Part shown: piece after piece, positions 23,097-35,735 of the stretch
Layout: every line of letters starts with the position of its first letter
Numbering within the stretch: the stretch's first letter is position 1
Source of the DNA: Paguma larvata
Lineage: Eukaryota; Chordata; Mammalia; Carnivora; Viverridae
Direction: 5' to 3'
Assembly (NCBI GenBank): GCA_030068075.1
Contig: CM057841.1
Coordinates: 39,287,030-39,351,029 of the forward strand
DNA: 64,000 bases
Program-made: the position numbers and the translations under genes
Notes under the pieces: model-generated
Told to the model about the DNA's origin: nothing
The model's input: the letters and a program-made list of their open reading frames with translations, nothing else
Databases searched by the model: none

Positions 23097-23137
<41 letters not shown>
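22991..23137. repeat. Compound (AAG)n / (TAG)n triplet microsatellite
   Basis: About 80 bp of uninterrupted AAG (22991-23070, about 26 units), a degenerate GGA/GAA bridge (23071-23100), then about 12 TAG units (23101-23137). The AAG/CTT tract is homopurine-homopyrimidine. ORFs of poly-Arg, poly-Ser, poly-Phe or poly-Tyr across it are artefacts. Confidence 0.97.
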
Positions 23138-23514
23138 GATACTTTCTGGTCAATTTTATTTGGGAGACCATGACTTAAAGTTTCGGACATTCAAAATTTG
23201 CAGAAATTTTAATGTATGGATATATGTTAAGATTATCCAGACTTACCATTAAAAATGTACTTAACCGTGAAACTCTAAATTTAGAGAGTGACTTATAGGT
23301 TCATTGCATGATAAAATGCACAAAAAGGAAACTGCTAAACATAACAGTAAACACTGGCGGCTTGGAAATTAGAAGTAATTTTTTTTTTTTTTGGTATAGT
23401 GAGGGATATATGTCAGAAGAGGGTTGAAGTTTAGGAAGAAGAAACTTAAGAATTCCTATTAATAAGTCTCAGTAGTTAGCATTTAGGAAATCTGTTGACT
23501 TTGGCACAAGATGT

Positions 23515-23518
<4 letters not shown>
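23138..23518. other. Unique intergenic sequence
   Basis: Nothing recognised apart from a poly-T run at about 23379-23392. Confidence 0.5.

Positions 23519-23571
<53 letters not shown>
23519..23571. repeat. (TG)n microsatellite
   Basis: About 26 uninterrupted TG units. Confidence 0.95.
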
Positions 23572-23577
<6 letters not shown>

Positions 23578-25300
23578 GATATAGTTTTGTTTGGGTTTCA
23601 TTTTGTGACTTAGATTTCACCTTACTTTTAATTCCTTCTTCTTGAACGACATGTGAGGCCAAACATGTGTTAGCTGGTTATGTCATCAAAATGGGAATTA
23701 ATGCATAATCACAGGCCATCTAACAGAGGGAGATAAAGGACTATGGAACCGAATTTCCTATTGACAAAATAAGGTCTCAGTACTTGAACTATTACTCAGT
23801 ATGACATAACAGTGATAAGTACTGAAGGTAATTATTCTACACTTGTTAAAATGAATTCATTATCCCAATTGCCTAGCATAGTGTTGGATTTTTTTTTTTT
23901 TGCCAAAGGTTTATTGAGATATAATTTTACCATAATTTTATCATCCAAAAAAGAAATATTGTACTTTTCAGTTGTCACCCTCTACTTTCCCTCCCTGACT
24001 CCGGTCTAGGCAACTTCTAAACTACTTTCTCTGTATATAGATTTCCCTATTCTTAAAATGCCTTATAAATAAAATAATATAATATGTGGTCTCTTATAAT
24101 AGTCTCTTTTCACTTAGCGTAATGTTTTCAAAATTTATCCATCTTGTACCATATATAAGTACTTCATTCAGTTTATGGTTGAATAACATTCTATTATGGA
24201 CATGTCACATATTATTTATCCGCTCATCAAGTGGTGTATATTTGCGTTTTATCCACCTTTTGACTATTATTAATAATGCTGCTATGAACATCTGTGTATG
24301 ATTTCTGGACATTCTCTTTAATTTCCACTATATGTACTTTGTATACTTAGAATTTCTGAGTCAAATAACTACATGCTTGACTTTCTGAGGTTACTGTTTT
24401 CCAAAGCAATGGTACCATTATGTAACCTCCAGCTTTGTATGAGGGTTTTTATTTTTTTCACACCCTTATCACCACTTACTTTGTATTTTTCTTTGCTTCA
24501 TCATTTGTTTTAAAATAAAATCCATCCTAATTAGTGTGAAGTGGTATCTCATGGTGATTTTAACTTTCATTTCCATAGTGATTAGTGGTGTTCAGGATAT
24601 TTCCATATGGTTACTGGTTATTTGTATATGTTCTTTGGAGAAGTGTTTATTGGAATTCTTTGCCCTTATTATTATTTTTTTTTAATTGGGCTTTTACTTG
24701 CTGTTGATTTCTAGCAATTCTATTTATATTATGGATGTTAATACCACATCGCATATGGTTTTCAAATATTTTCTGTAATTACATATGCTTTCACATTATT
24801 GATGGTACCCTTTCAGCACAAGAGTTTTTCACTGTGATGAAATCCAATTTATCCCCTCCATCCTGCCCCATGATCACTTGTGCTTTTGGTGTCATATAAA
24901 AGAGACCCCTACCTACTTAATCCAAGGTTACAGAGATTTATCTTTACTTTTTTTTTACTAAGAGTTTTATAGATTTAGTTCTTATATTTAAGTGAATAAT
25001 CCACTTTTAGTTAATTTTTGTGTTTGGTGTGAAGAATGAGTCGATTTCATTCTTTTGCATGAGGATATACAGTAGAATTACTTGTGGAAAACTATTCTTT
25101 TCCCATTGAATGGTCTTGGCATTTTGTTGAAAGTCAACCGACCATAGATTTATTTTATTTCTGGGCTCTCAGTTTTATCTCATTCACATACGTCTACCCT
25201 TATGCTGTCTTGATTACTATCATTTTGTTGCTAGTTTTTAAATCAGGAAGAATAAGTTCTCCATTTTTTAAAACACTTTTTGCCTATTCTGGGTTCCTTG

Positions 25301-25340
25301 AGTTTCCATGTGAATTCAGGAGTTTCCATGTGAATTCAGG
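25301..25340. repeat. Perfect 20-bp tandem duplication
   Basis: AGTTTCCATGTGAATTCAGG occurs twice in direct succession inside the antisense L1. Other L1 copies carry the motif once. Confidence 0.97.
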
Positions 25341-25504
25341 ATCAGCTAGTATATCTACAAATAAGCTAGCTGGTATCGTGAATTGGGATTGCAATGAATA
25401 AGTAGATCAATGTGATGAGCATTTCCTTCTTTACAATATTAAGCATTCTATGTTAATACTTTTCATATACGATAGTGTCTTTGTCTCTTCCTTTATTAGC
25501 TTTT

Positions 25505-25525
25505 AAAAAATAATGTTTATTTATC

Positions 25526-25564
<39 letters not shown>

Positions 25565-25717
25565 GCGGTGGAGGGGCAGTAGAAACACAGAATCAGGAGG
25601 CTCTAAGCTCTGAGTTGTCAGCACAGAGCCTGATGCAGGGCTTGAACTCACAAACTGAGAGATCATGACCTAAGGTGAAGTCAGACACTTAACAGGACTG
25701 AGCCACCCAGGCGCCCC
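25505..25717 (-). mobile_element. CanSINE nested in antisense L1
   Basis: Minus-strand copy with a long GA run (25531-25561) and a CACCCAGGCGCCCC head. Perfect 14-bp TSD CTTTATTAGCTTTT at 25491-25504 and 25718-25731. Confidence 0.95.
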
Positions 25718-27240
25718 CTTTATTAGCTTTTTAACTTCTTAAAAAATTAATAATTTTCATAGTACAAGTTTTGCATATGTTTTGTTAAATTTATTCTCGG
25801 GTATTGTATTCTCTTAGATGTTGCAAATTGATAGTCTTTATTTCATTTTTGGATTGTTTATTGCAAGTATATAAAAATGTAACTGACTTTTGCATTTTGG
25901 TAAACTACAAACTTCATGAACTTGTGTAATACTTTAAATAGATTTTTTAAATTGATTCTTAGGATTTTCTATGTAAAAATCACATTATCTTTGAATAGAG
26001 TATTATTCTTTTTTCCTTCTAATACAAATAATTTTTATTTAATTTTCTTCTTGATTGATGTTGCTACAACCCATAGTATAATATTGAATAGAAGTGGAGA
26101 AAACAGATATCCTTGTAATGTTTCTTGTGGGTATTGCATACATGTTCTTTATGAAGTTAAGTCTCTTGTATACTTAGATTATTCAGTGTTTTTATCCAGA
26201 AAGAGTATTGGGTTTTCATAAATGCTTTTTCTGCAACTAAGGGTATGATCATGTTTTGTTTGTTCAGCTTTGTTTTTATTATATCAATATACTATATCAC
26301 ATAATTGATTTCTAGATGTTAAACCAACATTGCATTCCTGGGAAAAATCCCACTTGGTCATGTTGTATAAAACTGTTTATATGTAGCTGGGTTTTATTGC
26401 TAGTATTTTGTAGAAAATTTTTGAGACTTTTGAGGGTACTTTTAAAATTATTAACTCAATATTTACTTGCTTGACTTCTAATCGGATTGTCTCTTCCTTC
26501 TTGAGTCAGTTTTGATAGTGTGTGTCTTTCTAGATATTAGTTTATTTCATCTAAATGCCCATAGAATATTGGCATACTATTGTTCATGGTACTCCTTTAT
26601 AATCCTCCTATTACTCTAAGTTATGTAGTTTTACCTACTCTTTTTTATTCTGATTTTAATAATTTGAGTCTTGTATCTTTTTTTAATCAGTCTACCTAAA
26701 ATTTTATCAGTTTTGTTGATTTTTTTCAAAGAGAACAACAACTTTTGGTTTCATTGACTTTTCTTTATTGTTTATTCTGTTTTCTCTTTAATTATTATTC
26801 ACTTTCCTTTGTGGCTTTGCGTTTATTTAGTTACATTTTTCCACTCTTCTCTGATAGAAGGTTTGGTTTTTGATGTTTAGATCTTTATTCTTGTCTAGTT
26901 TTAATATAGGCATTTATATCTATAAAATTCCCTCTGAGAATTGCTTTAGCTGCATCCTATAATGATGTGTTTTCATTTTATTTCTCTCAAAATATTTTCC
27001 ATCTTCTCTTGCAATTTCTTCTCTGACTCATTGTTTAAGAGTACATTGCTTAATTTCTACAGTTTTGTGAGTTTCTCAAATTTTCATCTGTTATTTACTT
27101 CTAATTTTATTCCATAGTAGTCATAGAGCAGTTTTTATGGATTGATGCTTTTATTGTTATTACTGATATAGTTGGATATACTATTATTTTTGTTTCTGTA
27201 CATCGTGTATGTTTGTTGTTGTTTATCCTTCTTTGGCGCT

Positions 27241-29584
27241 CTATTTGTAAATGATTTTTTTTTAATCTTTCAATGTGAGGACAACTCTTACAACAATTTC
27301 ACTGCTGTGGCTGGAAGCAAATTAGTATATATTTTTCCCAAAGCTAAAAGGAATAACTATTTAAGCACAGATTTTCTTTTCATTCAAGGAAAGATTTGGT
27401 GAGCAGTTCCCGAGAAAAGATTAGTTTTTACACTACTATGTGTTGGTACAGACCCAAAAGCATTATAATTTGATTAAATAAATAATATATCCTAATTATG
27501 TACTCCAAGAATGCAAATGAAGGCATTATGTTACACCAAGTTGAATGATTTCATGTATGGGATTTCAATTCACTGAAATAAGTGCTGTAGGAGATAAATC
27601 TGGTTTGGGGGGGAAATCTTCAGTTCGAGTTAAAGGGAGGTAGAATTTATAGTATTTTTAGTATATCCAAGAATATATGCCTATTAGTCATAGGTATGCT
27701 ACAGTAAGGCATTAAAGTAATGAAAAGGAGGACATCTGTGGCTGAAGAGCAACCATGAACCTACAGTCTCAACCAGACATCTCTGGTTTCAACCAAGTAC
27801 CTATGGTTTCTACCTGGCACGAGATAAGATCTATGACTGCAAAATCATTTCTAAATTTCCCTGGAGATCAGACTACATGCATAGTTCTCAGAATTATCAT
27901 GGTTAGGATTGGCTAAAAAGCTAGGCAGGATAATTTTAGAGTCATAGAATAGTGACATCAGATGAGGTAAGACAGTATAGGACAGAACTGATTCTTCCAA
28001 CAAGTTTATATTCATCTGGTCAAGGTACGAAAGCATTCGATGGGGAGTTTTGAGCTGTGGGTGAGTACAAAATGTCGATACCACTGCATTCAGGGTCTCC
28101 TGTGAAAGTCAATATTTATCAACCATGCACTTCAAGTTCTATTTGTTGAAGGAACAAAATAACTAAAGATTCTTTTTTTTTTTTTACCTTTTTCTGAGGG
28201 CAGATGTTTCTAATGAACAGGCATTAGTGTTTCTTCCGTTAGGAACTTTTAGAGATATAAATTAATGTCTTGGTATCGTGGCCTCTATAGCAGTCTCTTG
28301 TGTTTTAGAAGAGTATGAATCAATTCACCAAGGCTACAGCCCTCTCACATTGTAAACTAGTGAAATTAAGTTTGTGAATTGGAAAAGCTGAAAAATTACC
28401 CCTGAGGCTTAAGAAAATGTAAGAATAAGACTGAGAAGCCATGATTCCCTATCTGTCTTCCTACACGCTTATAGCCTCTGTCATCTGGGAAAGGAAGAAA
28501 GGTTTTCACTATGCTAGCTGAAGATTGTGAATGTGACCTAGATAATTCTTGAAGAATTTAGGTTTAAACACTGCCTTTAGTGTCTACTGGAAGAAAAAAA
28601 AAAAAAAAAACATTCCTTAGAATGAAATTGTGGTAAAACAAGTGAAGTGTACCAAAAAGGGCTAAATTGAGATATAAAAAACAAAAAAAAGATTGTACTT
28701 CCAGGTAAGCTATGTGACTAGATTTGGTCATTCTCTAAAATACTTGTATCATATTTACATCATGGAAAATAGTGTGTGTAAGGGTGGGTCGTAGTGGTGG
28801 TGGTGGTGGTTTAAATAACAACCAAACATTATCCTCAGCCAGAGGAATAAACAACTTCTCCACAGGAATGAGAAAAACTTGACATTCAAGAAATATCTAA
28901 TTTGGTATTATAATGGTATAAATAATCTTCTCACTGAGAACGTGATATTTTATCTCTTACTGGAGCTCTCCTTTGCTACTTAGCTCAAGACAATAAATTA
29001 TGTAATAAATTTTAATGTTCTTAGCTTCCTGTTTTAATTAGAACAAGAACAGAGGATAAGCAAGATGATTGCCTGGCTTGATGCCTAGCTCTTTTATAGA
29101 TTTCCAATAATTTTTTTCAAAATGATTCACAATTGGTATGAGAGGAATGGAAGTTGAAGAAACTTGAGCTGTCTAGCACATAAAAGTAAAGTCTCCATGT
29201 TGGCATTCCCAATATCCACAGATGAATGGGAAAGAGATGTTGACATGATTTGTCCTGCTTCTAAGGAAAGTTAATTTAAAAGAAGGAGGTTTGGTTCACT
29301 ATAAAGAAAAACAGTAAGAACTGTCCCACAGTAGTTTAACTGCTGGCCTTCACTTAATAGTGTGGTTCACTGACTAAAAACAATCAAATGCAATTTCTTC
29401 TTTAGGAGATAGTCTTACCTGGGTGACCTAAAAGGTTTCCTCCAGTATCAAACCTATAAAAAAAAAAAATGAAGAGCTCCTGTTTTCACTTGTTTATTCA
29501 CCCCTTAATTCATACACATTTAATTTTGAGTATCTACTTTCCCCCCTAATTGTGTTAGTTACTAATGAGAGAAATCTGTGCATT
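27241..29584. other. Unique intergenic sequence
   Basis: No gene or dispersed repeat recognised. Contains a short imperfect internal repetition around 27755-27820 ('cctacagtctcaacc', 'tctggtttcaacc', 'ctatggtttctacc'), a poly-A run (about 28592-28609) and a GGT run (28791-28811). Confidence 0.5.
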
Positions 29585-29762
29585 TAAAAAAAATAATGTT
29601 TATTTATTGTATTTAAGAGACAGAGCACAAGCAGGGGAGGGGCACAGAGACAGGGGGACACAGAATCTGAAGCAGGTTTCAGGCTCTAGGCTGTCAGCAC
29701 AGAACCATGAGATCATGACCTGAGCCAAAGCTGGAAGTCCAGCTGAGTCACCCAGACACCCC
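29585..29762 (-). mobile_element. CanSINE, internally deleted
   Basis: Minus-strand copy from the AATAATGTTTATTTATT tail to 'cacccagacacccc'. The stretch between the spacer and 'accatgagatcatgacc' is missing, so the copy is about 40 bp short. Diverged. Confidence 0.9.
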
Positions 29763-31086
29763 ACTAACGATCAAAATTTTGTAAGATACACATTGCCCTT
29801 GCTCTCTCATCGCTTAAAGAAGAGTAGAGAAAACAGGACACAAATAGTGTCAATATCATGTGATAAGAACTGTAACTTAGAAAGGGGAAGTTACGGAAGC
29901 AGAGGGCAGTGGCTTTTCAGACCCAATACTCTTCACAACAGTATGTAGTATTCAGATACTGCTAAGGAAATTTCACACTGCTCAAGATACCCATGTCAAA
30001 TATTCTGGGACCAAAGTAGGGACCATCAAAGAATCAAGAAGTTAGGGTCATGTTTAGATAGATGGAAGAGGCAGAGCAGAACTAGCCTATTTTCACTGTG
30101 ATCCCTATCATTCAATTAATTCCCCAAGAGGTTATTTTAGTGAAGTAATATATTTTCTTCATAACTGACATACTATCCATAGTTCTACTCATTACTGGAT
30201 TCCTGTGATGTAAGTTGATCTTGGAAAATGAAGAAATGGAAGTTTTAAGTGTAGTTGTGCAAGTGTTTTCTGAGATTTAATTGACTTGACATTTGAGACT
30301 TACTCCAAAGGTTTGATAACATCAATTTTGAAGTCTCTTTATCAAAGGATAAGGAAAGCTTATTTAGACTTTCTGTAAATATTTTCCTAGAAAAATGCTT
30401 CCAATATGATACAATGTTTTTTTTTTCCCAGAAGGTGGTATGCAATATATCAAAGGAAAAGATTTTGCTCCAAGTAGCAACAAGTAGTAGCAAAGTAAAA
30501 TGATTGCAGGTATCCTTGTGTGTGCACATTCTTTGTATACTTCTCTTCTTATTCATGCCCACTCTATTTTACAAATGAGTTATGCTTTCATTCTGACAAA
30601 ATACAGCCACAGAAGTCTATACTAATACACTATAAATAATAGAGCATGGTGAACTTCCACTTTCCTAATTTCGAAGGTTACAGGTATGTAATACTGGGTT
30701 GACGGCTTAGAAAATTTATTTTACAATTGGTGACCAGAGTGTTGGGGTGGGGAAAAGTACACACACACACTCACACACGTGCACACACACATGCACCCAC
30801 GTTTAGATGGAACAAAGTTTGCAATTCATTAGCTAACGATATAGAAACAAATGACAGACATAGGAGATTAGGCCATTTTTGTACATTTTTATTTGGCCCT
30901 AGAATTTTGAGAGAGACATAAGTCACATATGCTATCCACACAGAGGAGGGCCAATGACAGCTTAAATATGTAATATTTATTGCCTTGCTCTGTCCCTTTT
31001 ATGTTTGTGGCTTAAGAAAAGATGTATGCCAGTTGAATCATTATTTGAGAAGATCTACAAATAACTAAGACTTTCTTCTTTCTTTT
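29763..31086. other. Unique intergenic sequence
   Basis: No gene or repeat recognised, apart from a CA-rich run at about 30760-30800. The minus-strand 105-codon ORF (30245-30562) has no family signature. Confidence 0.5.
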
Positions 31087-32148
31087 TTTTCCACTCCAGT
31101 TTTACTGAAATATAGTTCACATAACAGAAAATCAACCAAATTTAAGTATACAAAACAGAAGCATATCCATATACAGTTTTAAGGCATTACTATCACCTGC
31201 AAAAATAAATTCAAAAAAAATTAGGGATTATTTTCTTTATCCTCTTATCCCCAGTCTTAGGAAAATGCAGGCCTATTTCCTGTTTATATGGATTTGACTA
31301 TTCTTAATATAATATATAGTCTTATGTGACTGTGTTCTTTCATTTAACAACATACTTACAAGGTCTGTATCTGTAATATATATCAGTACTTCATTCCAAC
31401 TTATGGCTGAATAACATTCCGTTGAGTGAAAATACCACATATCATTTATCCATTCATCAGTTGGTATTTGAATTGTTTGTACCTTTTGGATAAGACTTTT
31501 TTGATCTTTGTGTACACTTTGTTTTTGTAGACACACATTTTTATTCCACTTGGGTATTATACGTAGGAGTGAATGTGCTAGAGTATATAGTAACTTTATA
31601 ATTAACATCTTGTGGAACTGGGAAAAATGTTTTCCAAGTTGGCATCATTTTATATTCCCACCAGCAATGTTTATGGGTTTCAAATACTTCTCATCAGATC
31701 AACATCTGTTTTGTCTATCTTTTTTTATTATAACAAACCTAGTGAAAATGGAGTGGTATCTCATTAAGGTTTTGATTTGTGTTCTTTAATGGCTAATAAT
31801 ATTGAACACATTTTTGTGCTCATTAGGCATAATACATCTTCTTTGGAGAAATGTCTATCTGAATCCCTTCTCTGTTTTTTTTTTTTCTTAGTTATCTATC
31901 TATTCTGGAGTTGTAAGACATATTTATATATACTATGTACAAGAACATCATCCAATATATTATTTGCAGATATGTTCTCCCATTCTTTGAGCTGTATTTC
32001 CACATTCTTGGTGGTATAATTTGTGGAATAAAAGTACTTACTTTTGATATGAGCTGTTTTATGTCTTTCTTTTGCCAATTGAGCTTTTGGGGTCTTATCT
32101 AAGAACAAATGCCTAATCTGAGATCACACATATTTGTTCCAATATTTT

Positions 32149-32387
32149 ATTTTTCTTTTTTTTTTTCTTAATGTTTGTTTATTTATTATTTTGAAAGAGA
32201 GAGCGAGCATGTGAGCAGGCAGGAGAAAAGAGAGAGGGAGACAGAATCCCAAGCATGCTTCACACTCAGCACGGAGCCCAACACAGTGGAGGGGGAGAAG
32301 GGGGGCTTGATCTCATGCCCATGATATCATGACCTGAACAGAAATCAAGACTTGGACACTTAACCAACTGAGCTACACAGGCGCCCC
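32149..32387 (-). mobile_element. CanSINE nested in antisense L1
   Basis: Ends with CACAGGCGCCCC. TSD TCCAATATTTT at 32138-32148 and 32388-32398. Confidence 0.93.
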
Positions 32388-32478
32388 TCCAATATTTTCT
32401 TGTGATCATTATTTTAGCTTTAGCTTTTATACTTAAATTACTGCTTGATTTAGTTTTTGCCTTAAAAACACTGTAGAG

Positions 32479-32945
32479 AGGCTGCATTAGTTTGCACTCC
32501 CACCAACAGTGTAGGAGGGTTCCTGCTTCTCCACATCCTTGCCAGCATCTATAGTTTCCTGATTTATTCATTTTAGCCACTCTAACTGGTGTGAGGTGGT
32601 ATCTCAGTGTGGTTTTGATTTGTATTTCCCTGATGATGAGTGACATTGAGCATCATTTCATGTGACTGTTGGCCATCTGGATGTTATCTTTGGAGAAGTG
32701 TCTATTCATATCTTCCATCCATTTCTTCACTGGATTATTTGTTTTTCAGGCATGGAGTTTGGTAAATTCATAGTAGATTTTAGATGCTAGTCCTTTACCC
32801 AATATGTCATTTGCAATTATCCTTTCCCATAAGGTGGGTGACGGGCACAGAGGAGGGCACTTGTTGGGATGAGCACTGGGTGTTATATGGAAACCAATTT
32901 GACAATAAATTATCAAAAAAAAAAGAAAGAAAGGAAGAAAGAAGT
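32479..32945 (+). mobile_element. 5'-inverted (twin-primed) LINE-1 insertion
   Basis: 32479-about 32824 is antisense L1 ORF2 3' sequence ('gcattagtttgcactcccaccaacagtgtagg', 'tgtgaggtggtatctcagtgtgg', ending 'gtcatttgcaattatccttt'). It joins directly to sense L1 3'UTR (about 32825-32920: 'ggtgggtgacgggcacagaggagggcacttgttgggatgagcactgggtg', 'gacaataaattatc') and a poly-A/GAAA tail. TSD: AAAAACACTGTAGAG at 32464-32478, preceded by TT as expected for an L1-endonuclease nick, and ACTGTAGAG at 32946-32954 after the tail. Much less diverged than the host L1. Confidence 0.9.
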
Positions 32946-33004
32946 ACTGTAGAGGCCATCTTGATTATTTTACACATGGGTAAACAGTGGTCACTATACC
33001 ATTT

Positions 33005-33215
33005 TTTAAAATTTTTTAATGGTTTTGTTTATTATTGAGAGAGACAGAGCATGAGTGGGGGAAGGGCAGAGAGAGAGGGAGACACAGAATCTGAACCAGG
33101 CTCCAGGCTCTGAGCTGTTAGCACAGAGCCTGACATGGGGCTCGAACTCACAAACCATGAGATCATGACCTGAGTCGAAGTCGGACCCTTAACTGACTGA
33201 GCCACCCAGGCTCCC
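33005..33215 (-). mobile_element. CanSINE
   Basis: TSD CACTATACCATTT at 32992-33004 and 33216-33228, perfect 13 bp. The head ends CACCCAGGCTCCCC. Confidence 0.95.
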
Positions 33216-33293
33216 CACTATACCATTTGTTCAGAAGATGAATCTTGCTCCAATGAAATATCTAACATTCTTGTCAAAAAATTATTGACCACT

Positions 33294-33510
33294 GGGGTGC
33301 CTGAATGGCTCAGTCTTTAAGTATCCAACTTCAGCTCAAGTCATGATCTCACAGTTCTGGAAGTTGGAGTCCCATGTCAGGCTCTGTGTTGACTGCTCAG
33401 AGCCTGCAGCCTGCTTCAAATTCTGTGTCTCCCTCTCTCTCTTCCCCTCTCCCACTCAGTCTCTCTATCTCTCTCAATAAAAAATAAACATAAAAAATTA
33501 AAAAAAAATA
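33294..33510 (+). mobile_element. CanSINE
   Basis: GGGGTGCCTGAATGGCTCAG head, poly-A tail. TSD ATTGACCA at about 33284-33292 and 33511-33518. Confidence 0.93.
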
Positions 33511-34071
33511 TTGACCAGAAAATTTAGTGGTTTATTCCTGGACTGTTTATTCTGTTTTATAAATCTAGATATCTATTCTTAAGCCAGAATGACACTGTAT
33601 TGATCACTGTAGCTTCGTTGTAAATTTTGAAATAGGAAGTATGAGGCCTCCAAGTTTATATTCTTTTTCAAGATAAATTTGACTCTTCTAGATCACTCGT
33701 ATTTCCATATAAATTTTGGGATATGTTTGTCACTTTATGCCAAAAAGCCAGATGGGAGTTGGATACAGATTGCATTGAATCTGTAGATCAATTTTAGGTA
33801 TGTCCCCATTTTAACAATATTAAGGCTTCCAATCTGTGAAAATAGGATATATTTCCATTTATTTAAATCTTTTTCAATTTCTCAGCTATGTTTTGTCTTT
33901 TCAGCACTTCTTTATTAGTTTTATTCCTAAGTATTGTATTTTATTCTTTTAGATGCTATTGTAAACCAAATTGTTTTCTTCATTTGATCTTTAAATTGTT
34001 CGTTGGTTATATAGAGAGATATAACTAATTTTTGTACGTTGAGCTTGTATCCTGTATCTTACCTTATCAGG

Positions 34072-34278
34072 TATTTTTTTTTAGTTTATTTATTTATTTT
34101 GAGACAGACAGAGCATGCAAAGGAGGGGGAGGGAGAGAGGTAAAGAGAGGAGACCTAGCAGGCTCTATGCTGCCAGTGCAGAGCCCAACACGGGGCTTGA
34201 ACTCAAGAACTGGGAGAACATGACTTACGCCGAAACCAAGAGTCACATATTCAACTGACTGAGACACCCAGGCACCCC
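34072..34278 (-). mobile_element. CanSINE
   Basis: Minus-strand copy from TTTTTTTTAGTTTATTTATT to CACCCAGGCACCCC. Only a weak TTATCAG direct repeat flanks it (34065-34071 and 34280-34286). Confidence 0.92.
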
Positions 34279-35574
34279 ATTATCAGTTCTACTTGTGTAT
34301 GTGTGTGTATGAGTGAACTTCTTAGAGTATTCTACATAAAAGATCATGTCATACACAAAAAAGAGATAATTTATTCCTTTCCAATGTAGACGTCATTTAT
34401 ATTTCTTTTTTAATTGTCCTAGAATATTCTGTACAATATAAGTGGAAAGTGGTGAAATCAGGTATTCTTGTCTTGTTCTTAATCTTGGGAAATAATATTA
34501 TTTCTTTCACCATTACATATGATGTTGGCTGTGGATTTTTTTTTCCCTTAAAGATTTTTATCAGATTGAAATGGTTCCCTGTTTTTACTAGTTTGTTGAG
34601 TTTTGTTGGATTTTGTGATATACTTTTTTTCTGCTTATATTGAGATGAGCATTTAGTGGGCTTTTTGTCCTTTTTCTTTTAATATTATACATTGTATTCA
34701 TTTTTAGATATTAGTTGATATTTTAGATATTAAAAGAACCATACAATCCTGGGATAAATGTCTCCTGATCATGGTATATAATACTTTTACACACTGTTTT
34801 CATTTCTAATTATCTGTTGAAATGTTTTGCATCTACCTTCATACGGGGCATTGATTTGTTTTGTGTGTGTGTGTGTATGTGTTTTGGTGCTATTTTTGTC
34901 TCTTTGGGGTATGATGTTAATCTGTCCTCAAAGAATAAATTTAGAAATTATCTAATTTAAAGCTTGGATGGGGTTCGCCAGTGAAGCCATCTGATCTTAG
35001 ACTTTACTTTGGGAATGTTTTTAACTACCTATTTAATATATTTATTTCTTTATATGTATATTTAGACTTTATTCTTCTTGAGTCAGTTAGTTTGTCTCCT
35101 TCTAGGAATTTTCCAATTTCATATAATTTATCTAATATGTAGACATACAATTCCTTTACGTAACATTATATATCTTTTAATATTTTTAAGATTAGTAGCT
35201 AAGCCCCCTTCTCTGTATAAGCTTTTAGTAATTTCAATATTCAAATTTTTTTCTTTGTCAGTTCAGGTAAAGTTTCATCCATTTTATTTACCTTTTCCAA
35301 CAAATAACTTTTTATTTCACTAATATTCTCAATTGATTTTCTAAATCATTTTAAATTTATTTTTTCTATGATCTTTATTATTGACTTTCTTGTAATTGCT
35401 TTGTGTTTACTTTACTTCTGTTTTTCTATTTTCTTAAGGTAGGAGATTGTTACTACTTTGATTTTTTTTTTTCAGACGGGGGCTAGAGTATAAAGTCCTC
35501 TCTAAGTACTGCTTTAGCTGCATCCCATAACTATTTGTATTGTATCTTCATTTTCATTCATATCAAAGTATTTG

Positions 35575-35735
35575 CTGGGATGCCTGAGTGACTCAGTCAG
35601 TTGAATGTCTGACTCTCAATTTTGGCTCAGGTCATGATCTCACTGTTTTAAGATTCATTTCCCTTTACCCCTTGCCTGCTCACATGGCATGTTATCTCTA
35701 AAAAAAAAAAAAAGAAAGAAAGAAAGACAGAAAAA
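35575..35735 (+). mobile_element. CanSINE, internally deleted
   Basis: Head 'ctgggatgcctgagtgactcagtcag', then after 'atgatctcactgtttt' most of the spacer is missing. Ends with poly-A and GAAA units. A GTATTTG direct repeat lies at both edges (about 35567 and 35741). Confidence 0.85.

Larger units (their letters stand above)
23888..27240 (-). mobile_element. Old LINE-1, 3' end to mid-ORF2, antisense
   Basis: Reads as the reverse complement of an L1. It starts with a poly-T (tail) and 3'UTR, then antisense ORF2 landmarks: 'gaagtggtatctcatggtgattttaactttcatttcc', 'gttctttggagaagtgtttattgg', 'cattcttttgcatgaggatatac' and 'tttgaggg..taaaatta'. It reaches the 'ttttattccatagtagtcatagagcag' region. 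Heavy divergence suggests an old subfamily. A CanSINE (25505-25717) and a 20-bp tandem duplication (25301-25340) lie inside. All ORFs are decayed. The left end may extend to 23872. Confidence 0.85.

Noticed and set aside
22950..23252. Arginine/serine-rich 100-codon ORF and matching poly-Ser, poly-Phe and poly-Tyr antisense ORFs
   Set aside because: They are translations of the AAG/TAG microsatellite in different frames.
32266..32646. 126-codon minus-strand ORF with ORF2-like and SINE-derived parts
   Set aside because: It runs across a CanSINE head, old L1 and the inverted young L1. The ORF2-like peptide at one end is decayed L1.
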